Shown piece by piece: positions 36,201-49,300 of a stretch of 64,000 nucleotides of DNA. Under the pieces are notes generated by a model. It was not told where the DNA came from. It did not search any database and saw only the letters and a list, made by a program, of their open reading frames with translations. The translations under genes and the position numbers were made by a program. Position 1 is the first letter of the stretch; each line of letters begins with the position of its first letter. Origin of the DNA: Campylorhamphus procurvoides (lineage: Eukaryota > Chordata > Aves > Passeriformes > Dendrocolaptidae); assembly GCA_013396655.1 (NCBI GenBank), contig WBMV01000007.1, positions 186,001 to 250,000 on the forward strand, given 5' to 3'.

Positions 36201-38392
36201 ACCTAATCTTTTTGCTGGGGCAAACAAAGCATTATTCTGGCCTGATATGAAGCCTTTAATACTATGACTTGGGGAAAAATATAGTTTTTTACTATCCTTA
36301 TAGGGTTTACAAACAACCCTTGGAGTAGGGAAAAAATGGAAAAACTAAAAGCAAGGAAACATGGTCTCTATTAATGATAACCTCAGCTCTGCATGAAGGA
36401 CCAATGCTCAAAGGGGAGAAGGATGTCTGGAGGATGGCAGCTCTAAGAAAGCCTTGGCCATACTGCATAAACCTCTGAACTGGAATTCCCTGTATATTGA
36501 CTCATAATACCCCTGTTTAACACTGCTATTCCTATAGACTCTGTTCAGTCCTGACATCCAAATTTCACAGCAGATGTTGAAAAATTAGAGGAGAGCACTG
36601 AAGTGACTAAAGGGTGGAAAAGTTTACAGTGAAACAGGTTGAGATCCTAAAGCTTTTCACTATGCTGTAAGTTACTCCGTGAGAGGAAACTACACGAGTA
36701 GCCTTTGGAGCTCAGACTATGAGAGTTATCGAAGACCAGGCTAAGAAAGGACTTGTCCCCAGCTACTACATAAGGAACAAAAATTTGCCACCCAGGGGAA
36801 CTTCACATTAACCACCAAAAGATGACAAAATCAGCTGTCTGAATGTAAAAGCTAGATCACATTACACTGAAAATGAGGTAAAATATTTTCAGAGGAATGG
36901 TATTTAATTGGCAGGGCACTTCAAAAAGTTCTGGTGAATTTATCATCATCGGACTTCTGCATGGATTTTTTCAAGATTGGAAGTTTTCTATAAGATAAGC
37001 TCTACTTCATGTAACTATCTATGAAAAAATCTGTCAAGTCCAATGTTATTGCAACAATCACTTCATTTTGAAAATTGCAAGGGCCAGGAATTAAACTGTC
37101 ATTGTGATATTTATAAGTGAAACACCTTAATCCTGTTGTTTTTCTAGTTCTAATTGCCACCGTTGTCATTAGTTTCTGCATTTGCATTAAAGATAAATCT
37201 GCTATATTTTCCAGTTCTGATATTTTCTACAGTGTAAAATAGATGTCAGAAAACTGGCTTAAACTGATACCTGTAAATTTGCTATCAAAACAAAACTTAA
37301 AAGATTGCATTTTTTAATTTCACTGAAGTTTTCACAAATTACAGGAAATACTGGTGCAAGTTAGGTATGTTTAGCACAGTGTTGTGTGAGATAAATACAA
37401 ATAAAATTACTAAATGAAACTTTTACTTCAAGGTTCATTTCTTCAGTATGAACTTGTTTAATTATCTAAAGAATATGAAAGATAGGAAAGAAAGAAGAGT
37501 TGGATATACTTCAGAAGTAAACATGACATTTATTTTTAGATGAAGTAATCCAAAAGCACATTACTGATATAATTCAACAACTTTATAACAATATACACAA
37601 GAGTTATGTGCTTAAAATGTCTCATGTGGTGAAATGCAAACATTTATCACTAAGTCCATTACACATATTTTACAAAATCAACATAACATTTGTAGCAGCT
37701 TTTTCTTTACATTCACTTCTACAACTACTTAAACAACTGTGTCTATACCTTAAGGGGCCAGTTCTGGTTCAAATAAAATTACCATTGGAACAGAAACAAA
37801 TTAAACAAGCAAAGACACTGCGGGCCTCACGCTATATTTACCTACCCAATGCCTGAGCTGGGTTCTGTGCAGTGTTTTAGCTTAGATGGGAATAAGATCA
37901 GCAGAACCCCCCTCACTACACAACTGCCAAGAAATTGCCTTGAGGCTGAAACCAAGCCAAATTATAAATGTACTTTAGGATTTTTTGTTACAAACACAAT
38001 CACCGACAACATCCTCATCCCTAAAAGCAACAGAAACACCATCACTGTAAAGCGTGTCCCAGCTCTGCGACACAAGCACTCTCCATAGTTTTGAGAAAGT
38101 CCACTTTTTTGCCCCTTGTCTTACTCAACAGATGATCACTCTTTTGACAAAAGCAGCAGATTTAGGACCTGTAATATTATTAGATACATCACAATACAAA
38201 AGATTCTCAGGATCTGTCCCCTCTCAAACATAAGCATAAGAGAAATATTTGAACAGGAGTTACAAATTCAAACTAGGAAACTGGAAATTGTTATTGTAAC
38301 ATTAAAAAGCCTTTTGATCAACTGAGCTTAGTTGCTGTTCCCAAGTGGGAAGGTGGAGGCTCAGTACAGTGGCCATGAGTCCAGCAGATAAT

Positions 38393-38430
38393 TCTCTTTT
38401 TTTCTATTTTTTTTCTTTTTTTTAACTTTA
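38393..38430. repeat. T-rich low-complexity tract
   Basis: Long T runs with single C or A interruptions, about 75 bases downstream (on the transcript) of the candidate EHF exon 1 donor. Confidence 0.8.
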
Positions 38431-38503
38431 TTTTCACTGGTGTTATTTTAAAGGAAGTATATTAAATAATAATAATTAAAAAAAAGTACTCCAAACACCT
38501 TAC

Positions 38504-38625
38504 CTCATTTAGCTGCCGATTCTGGAGTGAAAATCCTTAACAGAAGCAATGGGAAAACTGTCTACAGAACCGTAGGTTGGGTAAGCACAGGTACTAGGTT
38601 ATGTCAACTAAAGACTCCCAGGAGT
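38504..38625 (-). other. EHF: Candidate EHF non-coding exon 1
   Basis: A strong donor, ATGAG then GTAAGG, lies at 38504/38503 on the minus strand. About 120-150 bases upstream is a TATA-like TTTTAAAA (38657-38650), giving an expected start near 38625. No coding potential is needed because EHF translation begins in exon 2. This is a prediction from motif spacing only, without transcript evidence. Confidence 0.28.
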
Positions 38626-38626
38626 G

Positions 38627-38860
38627 AAGATAAATGGATGTGATACTAATTTTAAAACATTTTGCTGAACACTCAAGCAGCCAATAGGGGAATTCCTTAG
38701 GTCACTTCCTGTTCGTTTGATTGGAGCTGCAACGACAACAACCAAGAGGAGGTTGAGAGCGTTTGCATAAGGCCAGCTCAGTCCTAGGCATTCAAAGAGA
38801 ACAGGTCTAACCGGGTTACACGCGTGGCTCCAGAACAAAAGAAAAACCTGGTAATGGATG
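38627..38860 (-). promoter_or_regulatory. Candidate EHF promoter: TATA-like, CCAAT, kappaB and ETS motifs
   Basis: On the minus strand: CCAAT at 38724-38720, an ideal ETS site ACAGGAAGTG at 38712-38703, a kappaB-like GGAATTCCCC at 38696-38687, an inverted CCAAT (ATTGG) at 38685-38681 and TTTTAAAA at 38657-38650. Further up is an octamer-like ATGCAAA and a few CpGs (CCACGCGTG). The order and spacing fit a non-CpG-island promoter. A self-regulated or NF-kB-driven ETS gene would be consistent, but this is inference. Confidence 0.3.
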
Positions 38861-41802
38861 AGGGATTGATTTCTTTGTAGTTGTTTTTCTAAGACCATCC
38901 CTTTTTTGTAATGGAGGTTATTTCAGGTAGATAGGGAGATCATAATTAGAATGGGGAGAAATCAAAAGCAAGAATGTCCTAAATTAAAATTAGTCTGGAA
39001 ATAACATAAGGAGATGCATGGTGGGGAATAACCCTGTGCTGGCACGGAGGTGGACTGGGTGAGCTAGCATGATGGGCTCAATTCTTTCTTTTATACCTTG
39101 AGAATCCTGCAAAATGCATGAGTCAGCAGAAGGGGGAGTTTATTTGTCTTTCAGCTTCTCTGGGTATTTGAGAGAAAGTAAAAAGCAAAACAAAAAAATC
39201 ATCAGTGCGTGTATATGGGGTTGAGTATGAAAGCCCAGTTACATGCAGGTTGGCAGGGCAGAGAATAAGCAGATGTGTCTCAGTGCTAAGTTTCCTTGGC
39301 CATGTGTGAGTTATCCTTCCAGCCTGAAACCATAAACTTTATCAGAAAATGAGGAAAAATAAAAACATGAAGCCTCATCTGTTTCTCCTGATTTCACCAG
39401 TCAGAAAAGTCACCTAACATGGAAACAGTTAAAAATGCAGTAAGGTGAAAAGGTTCTGAGGTTTCATTATTAAAACACAAGAAGTGCTAAATATTTTTAT
39501 ACAGTGGCTGTTCAGTAGTCTGTGTGAAGTGAATTTTCTAGTCTTTGCTCATTTTTGGTCCCAAGTTCTATCATAAATCTTCCCCCTGGCAGATGCTGAC
39601 AAGTGTTCTCAGTCAGACAGGGAAGGAATTGTCCTTCAACATCCAGAGATACTATTAATTATTAATCAAGGCTCATTGTCAATGTAGGGGAAACATTTCA
39701 CAAATATTATTTATGCTGAACTTGATTTCAAGATAAATAATGGATCTCAGACTCAAGGAATGTCACCTTTGTTCCTATCATCCCACTAACACCAATTAAA
39801 AACTAAGTTGCTTTTGTTCACATAGATAAGGTGCACCTGTGCACAAATGTTTCTTGGGAAGATTAAATCATTTTTCACTCAGGCTAGAGTCAAGTTCCAT
39901 GGCTTTTTGCATTGATTCTCACCTACCAAAGAAAGTTGTCCCTGAGGAAGAAGGAAGGCTGTAAATGTATGTCTTGGAGAGCAGTGTTGTCTTGTGGTTA
40001 CAACACCAAGGTTGTCACTGCAAACAGCGAGGCACCTGTTTGGAGTTTTGATAAGTAGGCCTAGCACCTGAAGATTTCTCTAAGCATTCATGTCACTGAG
40101 TCTAAGTATTTGCATACCAATTCATGTCTTGGTGAGTATTTATACTGAAGCTTTCATCATCAAAATAATGCCTTAGGATCATAGCAGCATGAATGATCAG
40201 TCCAGAGCAGGAGAACAGGGAAAAACTAAGAAGTAGGCAAAGAACTAGAAAGAAACGAGGAGCACTTCCCCTGCCGGGGAGGATATCTTTAGCAGGAAAC
40301 CCATGTCTTACACTGTCTGACAGAGTAAACCATGAGGTAGTAAAGAGTCACATTGAAATACATCTCATCCACATGTTGCAGAAGGATCACAGGAGGATGT
40401 GACCACTGGACCTCAGCATAGACAGGGAAATCAGAATTTTCCTACCACTAGAAAGGACATCAGCAAAAGCAGAAGAAAAATGGTTCAAGTGTGGTACTGA
40501 TACTGGTATGTCACTCTCTGTGTGACTGTTGGCCTTTTCTGTTTCAGCTCCTAAGGGCAGAGACAGCTCTGGTTGCTAAGGCGCAGGATACTTCCAGACA
40601 GACAAAAAGCACATTGTAGTAACAGGTCTGGACAAGGTGAAGCTAGCTTGGTCGGCACACCAGCATGCATTATTTATTACTATGCTATTTTCAAAGGCAG
40701 GGTGCCACACAGGGTGGTGGCTCCCTGAATTTACTGCCCTACCTGGCCAACTATGCTGCCCCTATGCTCCCAAGTATGTTTATTGACACTTACATGTGGT
40801 TCAGCACAGAGAGGATTATGGGTGCCTTTTGGAGACAGGCAGACCTTTCCCTCTGCATATCCTTCTTCAGCACTGCACCCACAAAATTAAAATTAATTTG
40901 GTCCCCACACAATTCTAGGTGGCAGAGAAAACATTAAAAACTTTATAACTAGGAACTAGAAGGCCACATTCACAGTATGGCAGAAGTGTCAGAGCAGATT
41001 CTCAGAATTAATTTAATTATAGGCATCAAGCATCAAGGAAATTACCTAAATCTGTCTAGATTCTTAAATTGGCGTCTGTTACTATAACGTCTGACACCTG
41101 ATGAAAACAGAGAACAAATGTATGGTAATTTCTACTTTTTCATTAATATTAATCTCTGCTTCATTTGTTAAATTCCAGTAAAATATCAAAAGGTGAGTAT
41201 GAGAAGATGATATGTAGGTTAGACATGTTAAGCACTTTGAGAATTCAGGGTATGATATTCCTGCCTTCATTCTGCTGCAGCAAAATCAGAAGAGATTCAT
41301 GAACTTTGATGTAAAATGATACAGTTTCTGTAAAAACATCACTAGAGAAGCCATAAGGAACAGGAAGATGCTATTTCCAATCTGTGTTCTATGTTATAGG
41401 CAAGTGCCACCTATTACTAAAGTTGCCCATTACTTAGGTTTGCAGAACCTTGTAATTTTTTCTTCACAGTTTGTCAAATTTTTGCCCCTAGCTGTTGGGC
41501 TAAATTGAAATTTTCCATCACGGGCCTTTGCTTTGCAACAAAATTTTGAATAATTATCATTCATAATACTATATGTTTTTCCAACAAATTAAAAAAGAGG
41601 TGGGAAATGCTCTTCTTTGTATTCATAGTAAGAACTTTGTATTCATAGTAAGAAATATTACTGCCTTTTCCTTGGAAAACTCAGGAAGATTTATGTTTGA
41701 AGCAAGGACTGATTACCATGGGCTGCCAAGTTAAGCGTGTACTATGTACTATTCCAAAAAAATCTAACCAAAATTAGCCAGTTTAAAGCTCACTGACAAA
41801 TC
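38861..41802. other. Upstream intergenic sequence
   Basis: AT-rich unique DNA. No genes were recognised; short ORFs here have no family features. The only repeat seen is the 20-bp tandem duplication at 41615-41654. Confidence 0.6.
41615..41654. repeat. Perfect 20-bp tandem duplication
   Basis: CTTTGTATTCATAGTAAGAA occurs twice head to tail (41615-41634 and 41635-41654) without a mismatch. Confidence 0.95.
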
Positions 41803-41857
41803 ACAGAATCACAGAATTGGGCAGGCTGGAAGGGACCACAGTAGGTCATCTGGTCCA

Positions 41858-42624
41858 CCCTTCCTGCACAAGCAGGGTCATCTTCAAACACATTGCACAG
41901 AATTGCATCCAGATAGGTCCTGAATATCTCCAGTGGGGGAGACTCCACAACCTCTCTGGGAAATCTGTTCCAGTGCTTGATCATCTGGACAATAAAGAAG
42001 TTCTTCCTCATATTCAGGTGGAACTTTCTGTGCATCAGCTTCTGCCCTTAGCCCCTTGGCCTCTTGCTTGGCACTACTGAGAAGAACCTGACTCCATTCC
42101 CTTGCCACCCTTCCGTCAGATACTTATAGACATTGATAAGATCCCCTCCCAGTCACTTCTTCAAGTTGAACAGGCCTAGCTCCCTCAGCCTTTCCTCTGA
42201 AGAGAAATGCTCCAGTCTCACAATCATCTTTGTATGCCTANCCCTTCCTGCACAAGCAGGGTCATCTTCAAACACATTGCACAGAATTGCATCCAGATAG
42301 GTCCTGAATATCTCCAGTGGGGGAGACTCCACAACCTCTCTGGGAAATCTGTTCCAGTGCTTGATCATCTGGACAATAAAGAAGTTCTTCCTCATATTCA
42401 GGTGGAACTTTCTGTGCATCAGCTTCTGCCCTTAGCCCCTTGGCCTCTTGCTTGGCACTACTGAGAAGAATCTGACTCCATTCCCTTGCCACCCTTCCGT
42501 CAGATACTTATAGACATTGATAAGATCCCCTCCCAGTCACTTCTTCAAGTTGAACAGGCCTAGCTCCCTCAGCCTTTCCTCTGAAGAGAAATGCTCCAGT
42601 CTCACAATCATCTTTGTATGCCTA
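41858..42624. repeat. 383-bp tandem duplication flanking a single N
   Basis: Positions 41858-42240 and 42242-42624 match along their full 383 bases except for C42087 against T42471. They are separated by one N at 42241. This is most simply two unmerged overlapping contig ends or two alleles placed in tandem. Confidence 0.93.
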
Positions 42625-42637
42625 CACTGGACTTGCT

Positions 42638-43192
42638 TCAGGAGCAACATGTCTCTCTTGTACTGAAGAGCCCAGAACTGGACACAGACTCCAGATGCAG
42701 ACTAACCAGGGCTGAGTAGAAGAGTAGGATTGTCTCTCTCAACCTGCTGGCAATGCTCTTCCTAATACAATCCAGGATACCATTGACATTCTTGTCCCAC
42801 AGGGCACACAGCTGGGTCATGGATGGTTTGTTGTCCACCAGGACCCCCACGTCATTCTCTGCAGAGCTGCTTTCCAGCAGGTCAGTCCACAGTGCCAGCT
42901 GGTGCCTGGGATTATTCAGCCCCAGGTGCAGGACCCTACATCTGCCCTTATTGAATTTCAGACAGTTCCCTGTCCATCTCTCCAGCCTGCTGAGATCCTC
43001 CTGAAGGGCTGCACAGCCCTCTGGGGTATTGGCCACTCCTTCCAGCTTTGTGTCATCAGTGAACTTGCTGAGGAGGGTTAGGGTTATCTTACTCATCCAA
43101 GTCATGGATGAGTAAGATAAACAATACTGGACCCAGTATTGAATCCTGGGCGATGCTGTTAACGGCAGGCCTCCAACTAAACCCTGTGCCAC
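42638..43192 (-). pseudogene. CR1 ORF2 reverse-transcriptase C-terminal remnant
   Basis: An open frame of 184 codons inside the CR1 at 41803-43356. It reads through FTDDTKLEGVANTPEGCAA, then LSRLERW and CLKFNKGRCRVLHLGLNNPR, and LLESSSAENDVGVLVDNKPS. This is the CR1 RT from motif C into the thumb region. The first 45 or so residues are out of frame with the true RT, and the catalytic box has T for A. It is a retrotransposon relic, not a host gene. Confidence 0.9.
43084..43120. repeat. Perfect 15-bp inverted repeat in CR1
   Basis: TTATCTTACTCATCC at 43084-43098 is the exact reverse complement of GGATGAGTAAGATAA at 43106-43120, with a 7-base loop AAGTCAT. It lies where the CR1 RT normally reads ...NIFINDLD. 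Confidence 0.9.
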
Positions 43193-43356
43193 TGATCATG
43201 ACCCTCTGGGATCTGTGGTACAGCCAGTTCTCAATCAACCTCATTGTCCTCTGATCCAGCCTGCACTTCCTAAGTTGGCTACGAGAATATCATGCGAGAC
43301 GGTGTTGAAAGCCTTGCTGAAGTCTGGGTAGACAACATCCACTGCTCTCCCCTCCA

Positions 43357-46300
43357 GTGATAGTCCCCATAATAGATTCCATGTTGAAGAGCCATACTCG
43401 CTGCAGCTTTCTTCTGCAGTGAGTGTTCTCCATGTCCTGCATTCACAGGAGTTTCCTTGCAGCTAACAAGGACTATTCCTGTGCATTCACCACGCTGAAA
43501 AAGCAAATTTTCTAGTGAGTTCCCCCTATGGTCTAGCAGCTACTCTCACTACAAGTGGCAGAGGTCTGCAGAGGGAAGCTAAAGGTTTTATTCATGGGCT
43601 TAACCGAGAGGACACCCAATGCTGAAACACCTATCTTTGAACATCACTTATTCAAAAACTAGAAACTGTACACAGGAAACAGAGCATTATTAACATTATT
43701 AACACTGTGACAGGTTAGGAGGTGCACTACTTAAGACACAGACAAGAGGGTACTCATTCAAAGAGAAGCCAGCCAATACTATGCGTACAGGGAGTGGCCC
43801 TGAGCTGTATTTGCTGCACATGAATCAAACTTGAGCTGAAAATTTCTATTCATTTCCTCATGAGTTTTCTTATGGCGTTCATCCTCATGGTATTTAAGGT
43901 ATTATAGTAACACATGTATTTATAATGTAAATAAACATTTAATATATGTACATTAGTGTATTACATTATATTAATGCATTAGCACTAATATTACAATATT
44001 AACACAAAAACATTTACTGATCTTTATACTTCCCTAGTGCGGTGAGAAGGTAATAATTTATTGTCCCTATTTTAATGGGGAATCCTAAAAAGATAGAGAC
44101 AAAAGTAGTTATTAATTCAAGGTATCCATTCTGAGATGCCTAAGCACCATGTATTTAGAGCACTTAGTATTCCATAGTTATGTAAAGTACTGAAAGTGCA
44201 GCTACAATTCATTCTTATTTCAGATCTTAGCACTTAGCAGCTCTATAAATCAGACTTCTTTACTCCCAGAAAAGAATGAAAAAATAGTTTATTTTTTTAA
44301 AAACATGAACAAATGGTGGCATCAGTCTAGAAAACAGCGTAAGCATTTTGTCTGCATTTTTCCAAACATATTCAATCTCAAGCAAAAGTACATTATAGTT
44401 CTGCTGATCACCATCTGAATAAAGTATAAGTAAAGATAGCAGTGATGAGAAGCTTGGCAATGGTCACGAGGATATGAGCTTTGCAGACAGTTCTATGAAG
44501 ATTTAGTTTTTAAACCCATACAGCTATGTATGTTAATATTTCTTCAGCTTCTTCACACACATCCCAGTCATCAAACAGACCCTGTCTTTCTGTAAACTGG
44601 GTCCGATAAACTGAAACTAATTGAGAAACAAAGCTCTTTGATTCTGTGTGTTCTCCTCAGGGAAACAAGACATCCTAAAAATGCAGATATTCCTCAAAAG
44701 GTGTACTGGACAATCTGATGAACAAGGGAACAAAAGCAAACTCCCTCAAATTCCTTTCCCAGAAAGTCATCTGCCAACCAGAAAATAGACTTAAGCATCA
44801 CTTCTGTTCCTGGAGAGGAGCCCTCCATCTCGACCCTTTGGTCTCCTTTCCCCACATCTCAGCTCAAGAGCTGGATGTTTTCTTGAAAACATTGCAGTGG
44901 TTTCTCTCATCATGGCAGTCTAAAGGTAAAGAAAAGGCAAAATCAAGTGTGTGTCTGTTAATTTAGAGACTTGCAGGGGGAAAAAAATTATATAAGAGTC
45001 TTTGCAAGGATCACTGCAAAACTGTCCCTGCTCTGAGGGAGAGATTCATGGGAAAAAGAAACACAGACATCTGCACTGAGAAATCGAATGGGGACAATTA
45101 TAAATAACATTTTAAGTTTTCCATGGAAAATATAAGGGTAACAAATGGCTAAAATGAACAGGCAGGGCAAAAATTAATTGCTTACACAAACACTGAAAGA
45201 AAGAAATGCAAATCCTAGAGACAATGCAGGCTTATAATTAATTATTTATTTCTTTTAATCTCCTCGGTGTGCAGGTCAAACCAACTCAATGTAACAGCAT
45301 TGCACAAACTGTTGGGAATAAACTTGCCTGAGAAATGGGGAGAGAAAGATTAATAATAATAAATAATATCTGTGACAAATAAAAAGATAGGTAGCAATGA
45401 GAAGGTCAATAAATCCAGTGCAGCTTCAGTTATGTTTTGCTTCTGATTTGGAGGTAAAATATTAACAAGTTTGTAAGGAATCAACACTACCAGTGGGTAA
45501 GAGACTCTTTATAAGACTATTTTTTGTCTATATGAACTGACAGTTCCATGGATTTCTGTGAGATTTTGACAAAGTCTATCTAATAGTATTTTTTAATATA
45601 GTTGTGTATATTGCCTTTTCAGGACTCCATAAAATTTAATTTATTAAGAGGCTATACTGACTGAGTAATGATCTTTTAGAAGAAAGGCTTCACAACTACG
45701 CAATAGTGGGTGTTAATCAACAAACAGGACAAAATGACCTAATGGATCTTTTCTATCTGTTGTGGTTTCAATCTCCTAGCAAACACTTTGATGCTGTCAG
45801 AACCAAAACAAAATTTTGACAACATAAAGAAGACAAACACAAAGTAATGCACAAAGATTTAAAAAAGGAGCACAGATAGGATGAGATAAAATTTTAGTAG
45901 GGCTCAAGTACATTTCCTGTTACATTTATAAACTAGGACATGATAAAACCACAGGGGCCAGGAGAGGCACAACTGTTCCTGACTGTTGCACCTCCTACTC
46001 CCAAGATTTGGTGAATATAGGAATAGATTTGTGCTCGGACCACAGAGATAGGAACTGGAGCACAGTTACAGAACTTAGAAGAGATATTGTGTTATGTGGA
46101 TACCTCATCATTGTACTACAATCATAAGAAAAGTGAGGATAAGCACTGCAAATTGCCTGGGCTCAAATTCATTCCTGCACTTAGTTCCTTACTAGTGACT
46201 CTATTTCACTACTGCATTTGATATACAGCATATATCAAACATTTAAGGAAACCTACAAATGGATAAATCAGCTGCCAAATGCTGATTCTTATGATACAGT

Positions 46301-49300
46301 GTGTCTTATCAAATTAGATTTTTCCCAGTTTAAGGGTGTTGTATTCACTAAGAGCCTTCTGGGGTTTTTGTAAATCGACATTCCTAACTTAAAAGCTGTT
46401 CAAAGAAGAGGATTTGGGTTGAACTTATCTCCAGAGGAGACCTACAAGGAGCATGCATAGTTTCTGTTATGTGCTGGGAAAGCAGGAAATTAAAAAGTAA
46501 GGACAACAGGATGCTAAGAGAAGAGATCAAGGAGACAGTAATATGGGAATGAAAAGGGATGGCAGGGCCAGTTAAGTGAAAAAATGGAAATTGCTCACAC
46601 TGTAATCAGTTGCTTTCCAGGCAGTCACTCTTGTCATCCATACGGCATGGGAAAATAAAATAGAGATGAGGAGTCAAGGGCAACCTTGGACACAAATACG
46701 CATGTCCAGATTTAGATCAAAGGCAGTTTAAGGACAGGATGGCACAACATATGTCCTAACTGAGAATACAGAGACAGACAAGTTGAAGTGCAAAGCGTCT
46801 GACTGAGAGATTTTGGATGTGATTAGTTATGAGGAATCTATGGTAACAGTGCTACTGCCCTGGATTGCTCAAGTAGGAATACATCGAAGAGAACAAGTGC
46901 AGTATAAATATGGGGATGACCAAGATCTTCAGGGTGAGCTACGCACTATCCATGACATTGAAGAGTAGTAGTATTCTGTATGAGTGCATTTTCATGCACG
47001 TCTGTGTGCATGTGGGTGAGTATTGCAGGACTGAATGACTGAGGAGGAAATAAACTGAGAAACATTTTATGCATATATCTGTCTCAGTGCATAAATGTGA
47101 GCTGAGTGCATTCAAAAGAGTACATTCATGTATTTGGGAAAGGTTATTAAGGAAGACTCCAAGATTTCAGCATTTAGAGTCAGGGAATGGAGACATCTGC
47201 CACAAGGAAAATTTGGAATAGCTTCACAGAAATGAATGGGGGCGGGGGGGGAGGGGGGGTGTCTAAGAACTGCAGAGATACAAAGGACAATAAAAACCAA
47301 ACCCTTCATGGTTCGAGTTAGCCTTAGGAATCATACCAGAACTGATCTTTTGAGGGCATCTCAAAGCAAGCAGCTACCTGCAAGATAGCATGAGGTGTGA
47401 ACAATTCATAGGCTAACTTCCAATCTTTGTGATTATGAGAGGATTTCCTTTGCCAACATCTGAGTAGGGGAGTGAGGGTTAACCCTTGAACATAGCTATA
47501 GCAGGCAAATCTTTCCAAACCAGTTTATCCCAGCTCCAGTAACTACACAGTGTTCAGTGCCTGTGAGATGCAAATATAAAGTTTATGATTAACTGAGTTA
47601 AAATTCCATGGAACTGCAAGTACTTTTATTTGTTTGTAGAATGAAATTGAAACAATGCACCCTTTCCTTACAATACTTTCACTTTGCTAACAGTTAAAAG
47701 GAAATCTTTCAGTAGATAAATGTGCCATATCCTTGTATGTCCCAGGAGTTTTCTTCACATTCTGTAGTTGGATATAATAGTACACTATCTGCCAGGGAAT
47801 ATGCATATTCCATGCATGTGTGACCAGGGAAAATATTGTTCTAAGGGAGATGGGGGAATATTCTAAACAAATATTTAACACTGATCTCAGAGAAAGTCAG
47901 CTGGTTCCCACTACAAACCTTGCACCATGGAGCAGGACAGAAATAAGACAGTGGCCTGAGTTATTCCTCTGGGTTCTGTCACAGTCTTTCGGCAATTTGC
48001 CTCTCGAGGTGTCTCTAGTCTATGATGGTAATGAGGCTACTCACTCTTCTTGAAACACATAACACTATAAAGAGGAATGTGTTCCTGTTTGTGAGGAATA
48101 TGAGGACTCTACAGAGTTAACTAGGGGCCCCATAAAGGAAGGTCTTGGATATACAAGATTATTGTACTAACACTTAGAATGCTAATTAAACTTGAGGGGC
48201 GCAGAAGTTCAGCCTTTATCCTTAGAGTTTTGCTGCATTAGTCTTTAGCAGGGGCTCTCCCATCTAGTAGCCACAATATTATCCAGATGCCTTTTACTCT
48301 GCAGAGATTTCATTTTACTAATTCTTCTATCTGGCACATTGTTCCCAGATTAAATTATGTGTACATCACTTCTGCCAGGACAAGGGAAGATTTAATTCAG
48401 CTCTGTGACTGTGCAGAGGAGCTGTGTCTACCTCTTACAAACCAGGTTACTAAATCATGGAAAGGGATCATATGAACATCACAGGTACTGCAGTGATGCA
48501 CATTGGCATGAAGCTCATCAACCCTGTACAGGGTTTCTGTGCAACATTGCATTAGTCAGAATTAATTACTTGATTTATTTAGAAAGAAAAACCTTCTCCC
48601 GAGTTTCTCCCATGTGCTTTCTGAAACAGCTTTTAGAAGCGTGCATGGTGCATCTGTGGGAGGAAAGAATGAGAAGAATTGTAGTGACTTTACTAGGATT
48701 TATTCTGTGGCTTTCAAACTGGGCTCGGTGACCCGCAGCAACACAGCCCTGAATTTCAAAGGAGTGAGTTTCTCCTTGGACCGCTCCCTAACACAGCAAA
48801 AGCCTTGGAGCTGGAGTGTGATCTTCAGGAAACTTCACCACTTCTCTCATACCCTTTAGGAAATCTTTCTATTACATGAGACATATTAACAGGCAGCAAT
48901 GCTTGTTGCAATCACCTAGAAGTGGGAATTGGCCCCCCAAGTAGTGAAGTGAACCACTGATTAAGCAGACAGGTGGCTTTACCATGCACTTCCACACACA
49001 TATGCACTTTGCACAAATACATCTCAAGACCATACCCAAAAGTAACATCTATGGAGCTGCCAGATCTGGAGTAAAGAATGAACATAGCCTTTAAGTCAAT
49101 TTCTGTACTAAGAGACTGCACCATTGCTACCAAAATGAATTGGATATTCTGTCATTACTGTCAATTACACAATTTAGTTACAGGTCTTGATGATCTAATC
49201 TAAATTGTGTCAGGCACAACATGTATAGATCTGAGCACTCTTGTGAATGGACAGAAAGTGATCAAAATCATGTTCTTGGATCAAAACACAGACACACAGG

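Larger units (their letters stand above)
20283..38503 (-). other. EHF: Presumed EHF intron 1 or upstream region
   Basis: The acceptor for exon 2 is at 20283, so a 5' non-coding exon must lie to the right. If the candidate at 38504 is correct, this is an 18.2-kb first intron. It holds simple repeats, a hairpin at 22153-22197, a possible conserved block at 30040-30440, a MIR-like SINE at 30936-31075 and a CR1 tail at 32815-33200. No coding gene was recognised in it. Confidence 0.6.
41803..43356 (-). mobile_element. CR1 LINE, 3' portion with reverse-transcriptase remnants
   Basis: On plus it begins ATCACAGAATCACAGAATTGG, the reverse complement of the CR1 3' end, followed by the 3' non-coding region. 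From about 42640 upward the minus strand encodes the C-terminal part of the CR1 ORF2 protein, with the RT catalytic motif as FTDD (normally FADD), then RLERW, FNKGRCRVLHLG and LFYSALVSLHLE. Further 5', DFSKAF and the SQRV/HDQWHR-type region are recognisable in shifted frames up to about 43356. There are frameshifts and stops, so it is inactive. It also contains an assembly duplication (41858-42624), so the true element is about 384 bases shorter. Confidence 0.93.

Noticed and set aside
41790..42492. Paired 74-88 codon ORFs repeated on both strands
   Set aside because: They lie in the CR1 3' non-coding region and are duplicated by the assembly error around position 42241.
44040..44150. SINE-like sequence (TTTATTGTCCCTATTTTAATGGGG)
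   Set aside because: It resembles a MIR segment only weakly and over too short a length to call.
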